In this document: positions 7,094-14,567 of the stretch, piece by piece
How the letters are laid out: every line of letters starts with the position of its first letter
Numbering within the stretch: position 1 is the first letter of the stretch
Assembly: GCA_023253905.1 (NCBI GenBank)
Contig: JALREG010000139.1
Coordinates: 1 to 18,826, forward strand
DNA: 18,826 nt
Direction: 5' to 3'
Origin: Burkholderiaceae bacterium
GTDB lineage: Bacteria; Pseudomonadota; Gammaproteobacteria; Burkholderiales; Burkholderiaceae
Notes under the pieces: model-generated
What the model was told of the DNA's origin: nothing
Databases searched by the model: none
Seen by the model: only the letters and a program-made list of their open reading frames with translations
Translations under genes and position numbers: made by a program

Positions 7094-8068
7094 ATGCGAC
7101 GTCTTGTACTGAAAGGGCTGGGCGCCTCACTCATGGGCGCTGTGGGCCCCGTGCGGGCTCAAAGTTCAACCTCGTGGCCGTCCCGACCGGTTCGCCTGGT
7201 CGTGCCATTTTCAACCGGGACTGCTGCCGATCTGGTTGCCCGTGCGCTGGGCGCCCGCTTATCCGCCATGTGGGGACAACCGGTCCTGATCGAAAATGTT
7301 CAGGGGGCAGGTGGCAATATTGGCGCGGCAACGGTCGCAAAGGCGCCCGCTGACGGCTACACACTTCTGATGGGCGGCATCAACCTTGCCATCAATCCCT
7401 CGCTTTATCGCGATATGCAATACGAACTGCAGCGCGATTTTCGACCCATCGCACTGGTAGGTGTCGCGCCGCTCGTGATCGTGGCCAACCCAGGCTTGCC
7501 CGCCTCCACGATCCCCGAACTGGTTGCCCTCAGCAAACAGAGCGACAAGCCCATCCTCTACGGCTCAGGCGGCAACGGCAGCATCACGCATCTCGCGCTG
7601 GAGATGCTGAAGAGTCAGACGGGTGCTGCGCTCTCGCACGTACCCTACAAAGGCATTGCACAGATGATGACCGATGTGATCGGCAACCAGATTCCGCTTG
7701 CCTGTCCGGCGCTTGCGAGTGCTCTGGGCGCAATACAGAGCGGACGAATCAAGGCGCTGGCGGTCACCACCGCGCAGCGCTCCAGTCTGCTCCCGTCGGT
7801 CCCCACGGTACGTGAGGCGGGGATCGCCGACTTCGACGTTTCCGCCTGGAATGGCCTGCTCGCCCCTGCCCGGACTCCGGATGATGCGGTGGTGCGCATT
7901 CTGAGTGATGTCGACAGCGTGGTGCGCACGCCGGACTTCGTCGAAGGCCTTCGCAAGCAGGCACTCGAGCCCGATTTCCGGGGACCTGAGGCGTTCCGAA
8001 GCTTTCTATCGGGCGAGCTCGAGAAGTGGTCGCGACTGGCCCGCGCCTCAGGCGCCCGGATGGACTGA
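7094..8068 (+). CDS. Bug/TctC-type periplasmic solute-binding protein (second orphan receptor)
   Basis: The protein has 324 residues, including a signal peptide ending near residue 22 (VRA-Q). The mature start WPSRPVRLVVPFSTGTAADLVAR aligns with the Bug signature, but the usual Gly-Gly before Thr-Asp is replaced by Thr-Ala-Ala-Asp (Asp46 retained). IENVQGAGGNIGAATVAKAPADGYTLL and LSHVPYKGIAQMMTD confirm the family. The altered ligand-loop sequence suggests a different ligand from the first receptor. The ribosome site is CAGGGAGCAAGTC before ATG 7094. The gene lies 70 bp after the first receptor and 20 bp before the AtuA-family gene, so it is in the same transcription unit. Confidence 0.92.
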   Translation: MRRLVLKGLGASLMGAVGPVRAQSSTSWPSRPVRLVVPFSTGTAADLVARALGARLSAMWGQPVLIENVQGAGGNIGAATVAKAPADGYTLLMGGINLAINPSLYRDMQYELQRDFRPIALVGVAPLVIVANPGLPASTIPELVALSKQSDKPILYGSGGNGSITHLALEMLKSQTGAALSHVPYKGIAQMMTDVIGNQIPLACPALASALGAIQSGRIKALAVTTAQRSSLLPSVPTVREAGIADFDVSAWNGLLAPARTPDDAVVRILSDVDSVVRTPDFVEGLRKQALEPDFRGPEAFRSFLSGELEKWSRLARASGARMD

Positions 8069-8088
8069 CCCACCTCAAGGGGCGGCGT

Positions 8089-9447
8089 ATGCCAAAAACC
8101 GCAACGCTTCGTATTGGCGCTGGCTCGAGCTTCGCCGATGACCGGATTGCGCCGGCGGCTGATCTTGCCGCGCGGGGCGCGATCGACTATCTGGTCTTCG
8201 AATGCCTCGCCGAGCGAACTGTGGCGCGCGAAAACCAGACCCGAAGAAAGGATCCGTCCAAGGGCTACACCCCGCGCATGCTCGATCGCCTGGAGGCCGT
8301 GCTGCCGGCATGCCTGCGTAATGATGTGAAGATCGTGAGCAACATGGGCGCGGCTAATCCGATCGGCGCGGCCGAGCTCGCCCGCTCGCATGCCCGCGAC
8401 TGCGGTCTCGGCGATATTCACTGTGCGGTGGTCACTGGTGACGATGTGTCAGAACTCTTGCGTGGCCAGCCTCAGCTGCGCCTCATGGAGTCGGGTGAGC
8501 CGCTCGAATCCCTGCTCCCGGCCATGGTGTCCGCCAACGCCTATCTGGGTGCAGACGCGGTGTGCCGGGCCATCGCCACCGGCGCCCGGCTGGTGCTCAC
8601 TGGCCGGGTGGCCGACCCCTCGCTCTTTCTCGCGCCCGCGATGCATCACTTCGGCTGGTCGTATAACGACCTGCAGCGCCTGGCTGCAGGTACCGCTGCC
8701 GGTCATCTGCTTGAGTGCTGCGCGCAGGTAAGCGGCGGTTGTTTCGGTGATCGCCTGGGCGGTAAGGATGTCCCCGATCTCGCCCGACTGGGGTTCCCGT
8801 TTGCCGATATCGATGCCGAGGGCGGCGTGGTGATCGGTAAGCTCGATGGCACGGGCGGCCGGGTCGACGTGGCCACCTGCACCGAGCAGCTGCTCTACGA
8901 AATCCACGATCCGGCTGACTACATCACCCCCGACTGCGTTCTGGATATCACCGCGCTTGACCTGCTTTCAGTGGGATCAGATCGGGTCCGCATGACCGGG
9001 GCTCGTGCGCGTCCACGCACCCCCACCTACAAAGTCACGGTCGGCTACGACGACGGTTATATTGGCGAGGGCCAGATTTCCTACGCTGGCGAGCATGCAC
9101 TCGATCGTGCACGCTGGGCGGCTGAAGTCGTGCAGCAGCGTCTGGCCGATCGCGGGTTCTCCTATCGGGAAACGCGTGTCGACTACATCGGCATGTCGAG
9201 TCTGCACGGCATGGGTAGCGGGCGCGTTGAACCCTATGAGGTGAGGCTTCGCATCGCGATGCGCTGCGATTCGAGAAAAGCAGCCGAAGCGGTGGGCTTC
9301 GAAACACGCGCGCTGCACGTCAATGGTCCGGGGGGTGGCGGTGGCGGCGCCGACCCCGTCGTAAAAGAGGTGCTTGCTGTTCAGTCGGTCCTGATTCCGC
9401 GCGAGCAGGTGGATCCCCAGGTCCGGATCACGGAGCTTCGCTCATGA
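8089..9447 (+). CDS. AtuA/DUF1446-family acyclic-terpene-utilisation-like protein
   Basis: The protein has 452 residues from ATG 8089, which follows AAGGGGCGGC; an earlier in-frame start would overlap the receptor gene. It opens with LRIGAGSSFADDRIAPAADL and has DYLVFECLAERTVA, NMGAANPIGAAELA and GRVADPSLFLAP, all typical of the DUF1446/AtuA family. A glycine-rich GPGGGGGGADP segment lies near the C-terminus. AtuA is needed for citronellol/geraniol degradation in Pseudomonas, but the biochemical reaction of the family is not established. No atuC/atuF-type carboxylase subunit or geranyl-CoA enzyme is nearby, so terpene use is not implied. The ATGA overlap with the next gene shows tight coupling to its small partner, which corresponds to a domain fused in longer family members. 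Confidence 0.88.
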   Translation: MPKTATLRIGAGSSFADDRIAPAADLAARGAIDYLVFECLAERTVARENQTRRKDPSKGYTPRMLDRLEAVLPACLRNDVKIVSNMGAANPIGAAELARSHARDCGLGDIHCAVVTGDDVSELLRGQPQLRLMESGEPLESLLPAMVSANAYLGADAVCRAIATGARLVLTGRVADPSLFLAPAMHHFGWSYNDLQRLAAGTAAGHLLECCAQVSGGCFGDRLGGKDVPDLARLGFPFADIDAEGGVVIGKLDGTGGRVDVATCTEQLLYEIHDPADYITPDCVLDITALDLLSVGSDRVRMTGARARPRTPTYKVTVGYDDGYIGEGQISYAGEHALDRARWAAEVVQQRLADRGFSYRETRVDYIGMSSLHGMGSGRVEPYEVRLRIAMRCDSRKAAEAVGFETRALHVNGPGGGGGGADPVVKEVLAVQSVLIPREQVDPQVRITELRS

Positions 9448-9746
9448 CAGCGCTTCATCAGATTGCCCACGGGCGCGCGGGCGACAAGGGGAATACCTCC
9501 AACATCTCGGTGATCGCATTCGACGCTGCCGGATGGTTGCTCATCCGCGACCGGCTCACTGCCCAGCGTGTGCAGCAGGCGTTCGCGCATATCGCCACCG
9601 GGCCAGTGCGCCGCTATGAGTTGCCGCGCCTCAAAGCCCTCAATTTCGTGATCGAGGGCGCGCTCGGTGGCGGAGTGACCCGCTCCCTTGCACAAGATGC
9701 TCACGGCAAATCACTGAGCAGTCTCATGATGAGTATTGATATCTGA
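9444..9746 (+). CDS. AtuA C-terminal-like ferredoxin-fold small protein
   Basis: This 100-residue protein overlaps the AtuA-family gene by ATGA. It matches the domain found at the C-terminus of longer AtuA proteins or encoded next to them: LHQIAHGRAGDKGNTSNISVIAF at the start, RYELPRLKALNFVIEGALGGGVTRSLAQD in the middle and a hydrophobic end. A split-gene arrangement with 4-bp overlap implies one functional unit with equal amounts of both subunits. The function of the pair is unknown; the conserved R-x-G-D-K-G loop and LNF-GALGGG motif suggest ligand binding. Confidence 0.85.
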   Translation: MTALHQIAHGRAGDKGNTSNISVIAFDAAGWLLIRDRLTAQRVQQAFAHIATGPVRRYELPRLKALNFVIEGALGGGVTRSLAQDAHGKSLSSLMMSIDI

Positions 9747-9769
9747 TCCTTACCCTCGGGGAGAGTGGC

Positions 9770-10789
9770 GTGTCCGTTGTTGTTGCCTGCCTGGATAACT
9801 GGGCGCCAGCCGTTCGCGAAGTGGTACGTACGGTTGTCCGTCACCAGACTGAACATGAGCTCGAGCTCTGCTTTGCCAATTCCTATGACGATGCCGAGCA
9901 ACATGGGCTGATCGAGCGCGCCGACATCGCACTGCCGGGCTGGGCTGCCATCACCGGACCCATGCTTGATCGCGCCCATCGGCTTCGCTTCATTCAGAAG
10001 TGGGGCATCGGTGTAGACCGCATCGATGTGAGCGCCGTGCGGGCGCGAGGCATTCCGCTCGCCATCACGGCGGGGTCGAATGCCGCCCCGGTTGCTGAGT
10101 TGGCCATTGCGCTCATGCTGGGGGTTTACCGACGCATTGCACAGGTCGACCGCGCCATGCGGGAGGGGCGTTGGCTGAAAGCGGAAATGCGCGAAGTCTG
10201 CTTTCAGATCAGTGGCAAGACGGTTGGCCTGATCGGTTTCGGCAACATCGGGAGAATGCTGGCAAGACGGCTTCGCGGATTCGATTGTGAGGTGATTTAT
10301 CACGACACGGTTCGCTCGCCGCCCGCGCTCGAGGCGGAGCTTGGGGTGCGCTATGTCGATTTCGCACCATTGATCGAGCAAAGCGATATCGTGAGCCTGC
10401 ATGCACCGGCTACCCCCGCCACCGAGCACCTCATAAACGCCGACACACTGGCCGCCATGAAGCGGGGATCAATTCTGATCAACACCGCCCGCGGTGAGCT
10501 GATCGACGAGGCGGCGCTCGTGCGTGCACTCAAGAGCGGACACCTGCGCGGGGCGGGCCTGGATACCTTCGCGCAGGAGCCGCCGCCAGCTGACCATCCG
10601 CTGCTGCAGCTGGACCAGGTGGTGGCCACCCCACATATCGGTGGCGGCGTCTTCGATAACGTTGAAAATGTTGCGCGTCACGCCATTGGCAACATTCTGC
10701 GATTTCTGTCCGGCGCGCCCATCGCACCGGCGGATCTGATCGTGTGGCCGGCGCAAGCGGCTGCGTTTGAATCGACGAGGCACTCATGA
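9770..10789 (+). CDS. D-isomer-specific 2-hydroxyacid dehydrogenase
   Basis: The protein has 339 residues. The Rossmann motif GLIGFGNIG (Gly156, Gly158, Gly161) lies in the middle, as in the D-2-hydroxyacid dehydrogenase/phosphoglycerate dehydrogenase family. The catalytic residues are visible: Arg241 (NTARGELID), Glu270 (DTFAQEPP) and His289 (TPHIGGG). The N-terminal WGIGVDRIDV and NAAPVAELAIALML are also characteristic. It would oxidise a 2-hydroxyacid to a 2-oxoacid with NAD, or the reverse. The start is GTG 9770 after CTCGGGGAGAG. It lies 23 bp after the AtuA partner and overlaps the aldolase gene by ATGA, so the keto acid could be passed directly to the aldolase. This is pathway inference. 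Confidence 0.92.
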   Translation: MSVVVACLDNWAPAVREVVRTVVRHQTEHELELCFANSYDDAEQHGLIERADIALPGWAAITGPMLDRAHRLRFIQKWGIGVDRIDVSAVRARGIPLAITAGSNAAPVAELAIALMLGVYRRIAQVDRAMREGRWLKAEMREVCFQISGKTVGLIGFGNIGRMLARRLRGFDCEVIYHDTVRSPPALEAELGVRYVDFAPLIEQSDIVSLHAPATPATEHLINADTLAAMKRGSILINTARGELIDEAALVRALKSGHLRGAGLDTFAQEPPPADHPLLQLDQVVATPHIGGGVFDNVENVARHAIGNILRFLSGAPIAPADLIVWPAQAAAFESTRHS

Positions 10790-11631
10790 CTTCCTCTCCC
10801 GGCGTGACGCCTTCTGGCGTTCGTAATCGGCTGCTCGAGCGCCTGCGGCGAGGCGGACTCGGCCTGGCCATGATCGTCAAGCAGGTGCGATCGGTTGACA
10901 TCGCACTCGCTGCATCCACCTGCGGCTACGACGCCGTCTATGTCGATCTCGAGCATGCAGTGATCTCGGAATCTGAAGCTGCACAGATTTGCATCACTGC
11001 CGCCAATATCGGCGTCACACCGCTGGTTCGTGTCCCGGGGCTATCGGCATCGGCAATCACCCGTATCCTCGACGCAGGTGCATTGGGCATCGTGGCACCG
11101 CACATCGAGTCTGCCGAGGAAGCCCGCGCGGTGGTCGCAGCCGCGCGCTTCGCGCCGCTGGGCGAACGCTCGGTGGCGGGTAGCTGGCCGCACTTTCACT
11201 ATCAGTCGCTACCGGCCGCGCAGGTCCGAAGCCTGCTCAACGCCAACACGATGGTGGTCTGCATGCTCGAGACACCGGCAGCGGTGGAGCGCGCCGACGA
11301 GATCGCCGCGGTTCCGGGTGTTGACGTTCTGCATATCGGGTCCAATGATCTTTGCGATGCGATGGGCATTCCCGGGCAGTTCGACCATCCCAGGCTCGCA
11401 CGCGCCTATGACCAGGTAGTTGCCGCCTGCCGGCGTCACGGTAAAACGCCCGGTGCCGGCGGACTGGGTGGATCTCCTGAGGTGGCTCGGGCAGCAATCG
11501 GTCAGGGCATCCGATTTATCACTGCGGGAAATGACTGGGCGTTCCTGATCAGCGCAGCGCGCCAGCGCGCATCACAGCTGCGCGAACTCGATCCAGACGC
11601 ATCCCCCACCGCCAACAAGGAGGCGAATTAA
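10786..11631 (+). CDS. HpcH/HpaI-family class II aldolase/citrate lyase
   Basis: The protein has 281 residues with the family's TIM-barrel signatures. VDLEHAVIS carries His57, the general base; LVRVPG carries Arg82; MLETPAAV carries metal ligand Glu162; and IGSNDLCDAMG carries metal ligand Asp188. GAGGLGGSPEVAR and a C-terminal FITAGNDWAFL follow. Enzymes of this type cleave 4-hydroxy-2-oxoacids to pyruvate plus an aldehyde, or related C-C bonds. The usual EHG after the first Asp is EHA here. The gene overlaps its upstream neighbour by ATGA and its TAA overlaps the next ATG by one base. AAGGAGG within its 3' end is the ribosome site for the next gene. Confidence 0.9.
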   Translation: MTSSPGVTPSGVRNRLLERLRRGGLGLAMIVKQVRSVDIALAASTCGYDAVYVDLEHAVISESEAAQICITAANIGVTPLVRVPGLSASAITRILDAGALGIVAPHIESAEEARAVVAAARFAPLGERSVAGSWPHFHYQSLPAAQVRSLLNANTMVVCMLETPAAVERADEIAAVPGVDVLHIGSNDLCDAMGIPGQFDHPRLARAYDQVVAACRRHGKTPGAGGLGGSPEVARAAIGQGIRFITAGNDWAFLISAARQRASQLRELDPDASPTANKEAN

Positions 11632-12554
11632 TGCGTGTCGTTGCAGAAGATCTGTGGTTCCCGGAAGGCCCTGTCTGGGTGGGTGATGGCAGTCTGCTGG
11701 TGGTTGAGATCCGGCGGCGAACACTCACCCAGATCTGGCTGGATGGACGCAAGCGAGTGGTTGCCGAACTGGGGGGCGGCCCCAACGGCGCCGCCATCGG
11801 GCCCGACGGCCATGCCTACGTCTGCAACAACGGGGGCTTTGCCTTTCGTCAGCGACCCGACGGCCGTTGGGTCACCCACGGCACACCCGATGATTACGAC
11901 ACCGGCCGAATCGAGCGCGTGAACCTCGCTACCGGCAAGGTCGAGCGTCTTTACGATCGCGTCGGCGACAGCAAAATCCGCGGGCCCAATGATCTCTGTT
12001 TCGATGCCCACGGCGGCTTCTGGTTCACCGACCCCGGTAAGACCCGACACCGCGACTGGGACCGAGGCAGCGTCTGTTATGCCAAAGCCGATGGATCATC
12101 AGTGCGTGAACTGATCTTCCCGATTCATAAGCCCAACGGGGTCGGCCTCTCTCCTGACGGCAAGACGCTCTATGTCGCCGAGACCGAATCCGCCCGCCTG
12201 TGGGCCTGGCCGCTCAAGGGGCCAGGTGAGTTGGCCCAGCCGGCCACGGCATCACCCGATTCACCGCATGGCAGCCGCCTGGTGTATCAGTGGCCCGGCT
12301 ATGCGCGTTTCGATTCGCTCGCTGTCGAGGCGGACGGACGGATTGCCGTGGCCACCCTCGATCGCGGCGGAATCACCAGTTGCCACCCCACCGACGGTAG
12401 CGCAGACTTCGTACCGGTTCCGGGTGATACGCACATCACCAATGTCTGCTTCGGCGGCGAAGGGCTTCGTAAGGCCTATGTCACCCAGTCCTATGCAGGC
12501 CGCCTGGTCGAGATCGACTGGCCCCGCGCCGGTCTCAAGCAATTTCAACTCTGA
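11631..12554 (+). CDS. SMP-30/gluconolactonase-family hydrolase
   Basis: The protein has 307 residues, a six-bladed beta-propeller of the SMP-30/gluconolaconase/LRE type. Family landmarks are WFPEGPVW (Glu12, metal ligand), GPNDLCFDAHGGFWFTDPG (Asn120 region), KPNGVGLSPDGKTLYVAET (Asn169) and ARFDSLAVEADGRIAVAT (Asp228). These fit the metal-binding Glu/Asn/Asn/Asp set. Likely action is hydrolysis of a lactone formed from an oxidised sugar acid or another hydroxyacid. The ATG overlaps the aldolase stop by one base behind a near-perfect AAGGAGGCGAATTA ribosome site. The location between aldolase and a barrel-like small protein fits a catabolic lactonase role. Confidence 0.9.
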   Translation: MRVVAEDLWFPEGPVWVGDGSLLVVEIRRRTLTQIWLDGRKRVVAELGGGPNGAAIGPDGHAYVCNNGGFAFRQRPDGRWVTHGTPDDYDTGRIERVNLATGKVERLYDRVGDSKIRGPNDLCFDAHGGFWFTDPGKTRHRDWDRGSVCYAKADGSSVRELIFPIHKPNGVGLSPDGKTLYVAETESARLWAWPLKGPGELAQPATASPDSPHGSRLVYQWPGYARFDSLAVEADGRIAVATLDRGGITSCHPTDGSADFVPVPGDTHITNVCFGGEGLRKAYVTQSYAGRLVEIDWPRAGLKQFQL

Positions 12555-12559
12555 CGGAT

Positions 12560-12865
12560 ATGACCATGCATTTTCTCGTGATCAGCACCCCGCGCCCCGA
12601 AAAGCCGTCCGAGGCCCGCGCCAATCAGAAGGCGTGGTGGGCCTGGCTGGACCCTCTGATTAAAAGCGGTACGGCCAAGCATGTTTACACCAAGCTCGGC
12701 CGGGGCGCAGTCATCATTTTTGAAGTCGACTCGCTCGAACGCGTTCATGCGCTCGTCAACCAGTGGCAGGAGTGTGTGCCGGCCACTTTCGAGGTGATGC
12801 CGCTTCTCCCCTGGGAGCACCAGGCTGCGATCGCCCAGGCGCAGACCAACCCCATGGCGCTTTAA
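12560..12865 (+). CDS. Small ferredoxin-like alpha/beta-barrel protein (muconolactone-isomerase-like)
   Basis: The 101-residue protein has a beta-alpha-beta arrangement: MHFLVISTPRP strand, a helix rich in Ala/Trp (NQKAWWAWLDPLIKSG), then YTKLGRGAVIIFEVDS strands, the VHALVNQWQE helix and TFEVMPLLPW strand. This is the layout of dimeric alpha/beta-barrel proteins such as muconolactone delta-isomerase and related small isomerases. I infer the fold from pattern only. It starts 5 bp after the lactonase stop and is the last gene of the long operon, consistent with an isomerase or a stabilising partner for a lactone intermediate. ATG 12566 is an alternative start two codons later. Confidence 0.65.
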   Translation: MTMHFLVISTPRPEKPSEARANQKAWWAWLDPLIKSGTAKHVYTKLGRGAVIIFEVDSLERVHALVNQWQECVPATFEVMPLLPWEHQAAIAQAQTNPMAL

Positions 12866-12894
12866 TCCGCCCCGTGGGGCGACCGTCGCGAACG

Positions 12895-12950
12895 CGCCGC
12901 CCCACCCCGCCGCCCCACCCCGCTACCCCGCCCCGCTACCCCGCCCCGCT
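12895..12950 (+). repeat. 13-bp tandem repeat, four-plus copies, eight C4 tracts (G-quadruplex/i-motif type)
   Basis: Four 13-bp units run from 12895 to 12946: two copies of CGCCGCCCCACCC followed by two of CGCTACCCCGCCC, with a partial fifth unit beginning CGCT. The array contains eight runs of exactly four C between 12900 and 12947, separated alternately by one base and four bases. The minus strand therefore has eight G4 runs with loops of 1 and 4 nt, a very strong quadruplex pattern. Confidence 0.9.
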
Positions 12951-12962
12951 CTCCAGTCAACC

Positions 12963-12982
12963 GGCGCCCTGCTTCAGGCGCC
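12963..12982 (+). terminator. Possible terminator of the 5121-12865 operon
   Basis: GGCGCC (12963-12968) pairs with GGCGCC (12977-12982), and CTG with CAG extends the stem around a three-base loop with one bulged C. TCTT follows at once. The run of T is weak, but a preceding C-rich, quadruplex-type stretch could also favour Rho-dependent release, so termination in this gap is likely. Confidence 0.4.
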
Positions 12983-13031
12983 TCTTGAATCTCGATCTGG
13001 ACGCTGGACGTCACACGGCGAATCCACTACC

Positions 13032-13078
13032 CTCGATCCGCCTGAGCGGGTTCGCGAGCAAACAACCCGCTGATCGAG
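13032..13078 (+). promoter_or_regulatory. Large two-part hairpin in the tctC leader
   Basis: CTCGATC (13032-13038) pairs perfectly with GATCGAG (13072-13078), and AGCGGGTT (13045-13052) with AACCCGCT (13064-13071). This leaves a 6-nt bulge on the left side and an 11-nt loop, giving 15 bp of stem about 35 nt before the tctC ribosome site. It could be an operator, or an RNA structure controlling transporter expression. Confidence 0.5.
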
Positions 13079-13122
13079 AACAAGCGCCCCGCGCGCACGA
13101 ACAACACCCGAGGAGGAGTCCC

Positions 13123-14106
13123 ATGAGTTCATCGTTTTCACGTCGCGATGCGCTTCGCGCAAGTGCCGGTATCGCCACCTTTGCAATCGGCGGCAAGGCC
13201 ATGGCCGCCTGGCCCGATCGCCCCATCACACTAATCGTGCCGTATCCGGCAGGCGGCGGTACCGACATCGTTGCGCGCACGCTCGCGCCCATCATGGAGC
13301 GCGAACTCAAGGCCACCATCAATGTCGTGAACCGGGCGGGCGGCGGCGGCGTCACCGGTCATGATGCGATCGCCCGCGCTCAGCCTGACGGCTACACCAT
13401 CGGCATGATCACCAACGATCTGTCTTTCTACACGCATCTGGGCCAGTCAAAACTCACCCATCGCGACTTCACCAAGATCGGCCAGACCAACGAGATTCTG
13501 GGCAGCGTCACCGTCAAGGAGGGCGCACCCTGGAAAACCGTGGGCGAACTGCTGGCTGCCATCAAGGCGCAGCCGGGCAAATTACGCGGTACCGGCGCAG
13601 CGCCCGGGGTCAACTGGCACGTCGGCTTCCTGGGCATGATGGATAGCCTCAAGATGGACCCGCGCTCGGTGGTGTGGGTGCCTGCGCAGGGCGGCACGCT
13701 GGGCCATCAGGACGTCGCTGCGGGCGGGTCCGAGTTCTCCACCTCGTCGCTTGCCGAGGCACGCGCCCTGCTCGAAGCGAAGAAGGTGCGCACGCTCTGC
13801 CTCATGGGCGATGCACGCGCCGAACAGTTCCCCGATATTCCCACTCTCAAAGAGGCTACCGGCTCGGACTGGACCTTCGCCGTGGTGCATGGCATGGGCG
13901 CTCCCAAAGGCTTACCAGCCGAGGTCACCGCCCGTCTGAGCGACGCGCTCGCCAAAGCGCACGCCAATGCCGACTTCCAGGCCGCTTTGAAGCAGCGCAC
14001 GATCCGCGCCATCAATCGCAAGGCCGACGCCTGGGAGGCCATCCTGGAGCAGCAGTTGAACACCTACGGGCGCCTGCTGCGCGACGCTGGCCTCGCGCGT
14101 GGCTGA
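13123..14106 (+). CDS. tctC: Tripartite tricarboxylate transporter substrate-binding protein TctC (Bug family)
   Basis: The protein has 327 residues from ATG 13123 behind AGGAGGAG. The signal peptide carries a twin-arginine-like SRRDALR and ends near residue 28 (AMA-A). The mature start WPDRPITLIVPYPAGGGTDIVAR is the Bug signature with ligand Asp48. RAGGGGVTGHDAIARAQPDGYTIG follows. It is the receptor that belongs to the transporter genes downstream: its last 8 bp overlap the tctB start. Its central part is more divergent (TGAAPGVNWHVGFLGMMDSL, replacing the usual HLA-x-E segment), so the ligand may differ from that of the two other receptors in the window. Confidence 0.93.
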   Translation: MSSSFSRRDALRASAGIATFAIGGKAMAAWPDRPITLIVPYPAGGGTDIVARTLAPIMERELKATINVVNRAGGGGVTGHDAIARAQPDGYTIGMITNDLSFYTHLGQSKLTHRDFTKIGQTNEILGSVTVKEGAPWKTVGELLAAIKAQPGKLRGTGAAPGVNWHVGFLGMMDSLKMDPRSVVWVPAQGGTLGHQDVAAGGSEFSTSSLAEARALLEAKKVRTLCLMGDARAEQFPDIPTLKEATGSDWTFAVVHGMGAPKGLPAEVTARLSDALAKAHANADFQAALKQRTIRAINRKADAWEAILEQQLNTYGRLLRDAGLARG

Positions 14107-14551
14107 CCTCGCCCGCCGCCTGGGCACGGCTCTGCCGGTGGCGGCGCTGGGTGTTGCGGCAATCTGGTTTTCGCGCGACTTCCCGCCCGTGCCCGGGCAG
14201 GCCTACGGGCCCGGGCTGTTCCCGGCGATTCTCGGCTGGGTGCTCACCGCCTGTTCGCTGGGCGTGGCGCTCCAACCTTCGGGCGAGCATGCCACCGCGG
14301 CAACGCGCGAGGGCCGGTTTGCTGCGTCGGTCTACGCACTCGCGCCTGCGGTTCTGCTCCTGGGATGGGAGTCCATCGGCTGGCCAATCCTGTCGTTTGC
14401 GCTCGGCACCGCGCTCCTCGCCGTCGGCCGGGTACGCTGGTGGCGGTGCCTGCTGGGCGGCTTGCTGATCGCTGTGCTGACCTGGGTGCTCTTCCCCATG
14501 CTGCTTCGCGTGCCGCTGCCACGCGGGCCGCTTTCTTTCATTCCTTACTGA
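14099..14551 (+). CDS. tctB: Tripartite tricarboxylate transporter small membrane subunit TctB
   Basis: The 150-residue hydrophobic protein has four likely membrane helices (about 8-24, 45-56, 78-91 and the paired segment 96-132). The first is followed by the family's GPGLFPAILGWVL motif after FPPVPGQAYG. TctB is the small integral membrane subunit, and this length is normal. GTG 14099 lies inside the end of tctC, an 8-bp overlap that couples translation. It is followed by tctA after 16 bp. Position between tctC and tctA is the canonical order. Confidence 0.88.
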   Translation: MADLARRLGTALPVAALGVAAIWFSRDFPPVPGQAYGPGLFPAILGWVLTACSLGVALQPSGEHATAATREGRFAASVYALAPAVLLLGWESIGWPILSFALGTALLAVGRVRWWRCLLGGLLIAVLTWVLFPMLLRVPLPRGPLSFIPY

Positions 14552-14567
14552 TTCCGCGAGGCTTTGG

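Larger units (their letters stand above)
12866..13122. other. Structured non-coding gap between catabolic operon and tctCBA
   Basis: These 257 bp contain no credible gene. In order they hold a short GC palindrome (12868-12881, CGCCCC-GT-GGGGCG), a C-rich tandem repeat (12895-12950), a possible terminator hairpin (12963-12982), an imperfect two-part inverted repeat (13032-13078) and the AGGAGGAG ribosome site of tctC. The forward frame open across this region is an upstream extension of the tctC frame, of low complexity and with no domain features. Confidence 0.6.

Noticed and set aside
8089..9746. Terpene (citronellol/geraniol) degradation cluster because of AtuA
   Set aside because: No geranyl-CoA carboxylase, hydratase or other atu genes are present; neighbours indicate an organic acid pathway.
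12895..12950. Short repeats as a CRISPR array
   Set aside because: Units are contiguous 13-mers with no spacers and no cas genes are nearby.
12763..13122. N-terminal extension of the tctC frame
   Set aside because: The translated piece is low-complexity Pro/Arg sequence across tandem repeats, and the true start has a perfect ribosome site and signal peptide at 13123.
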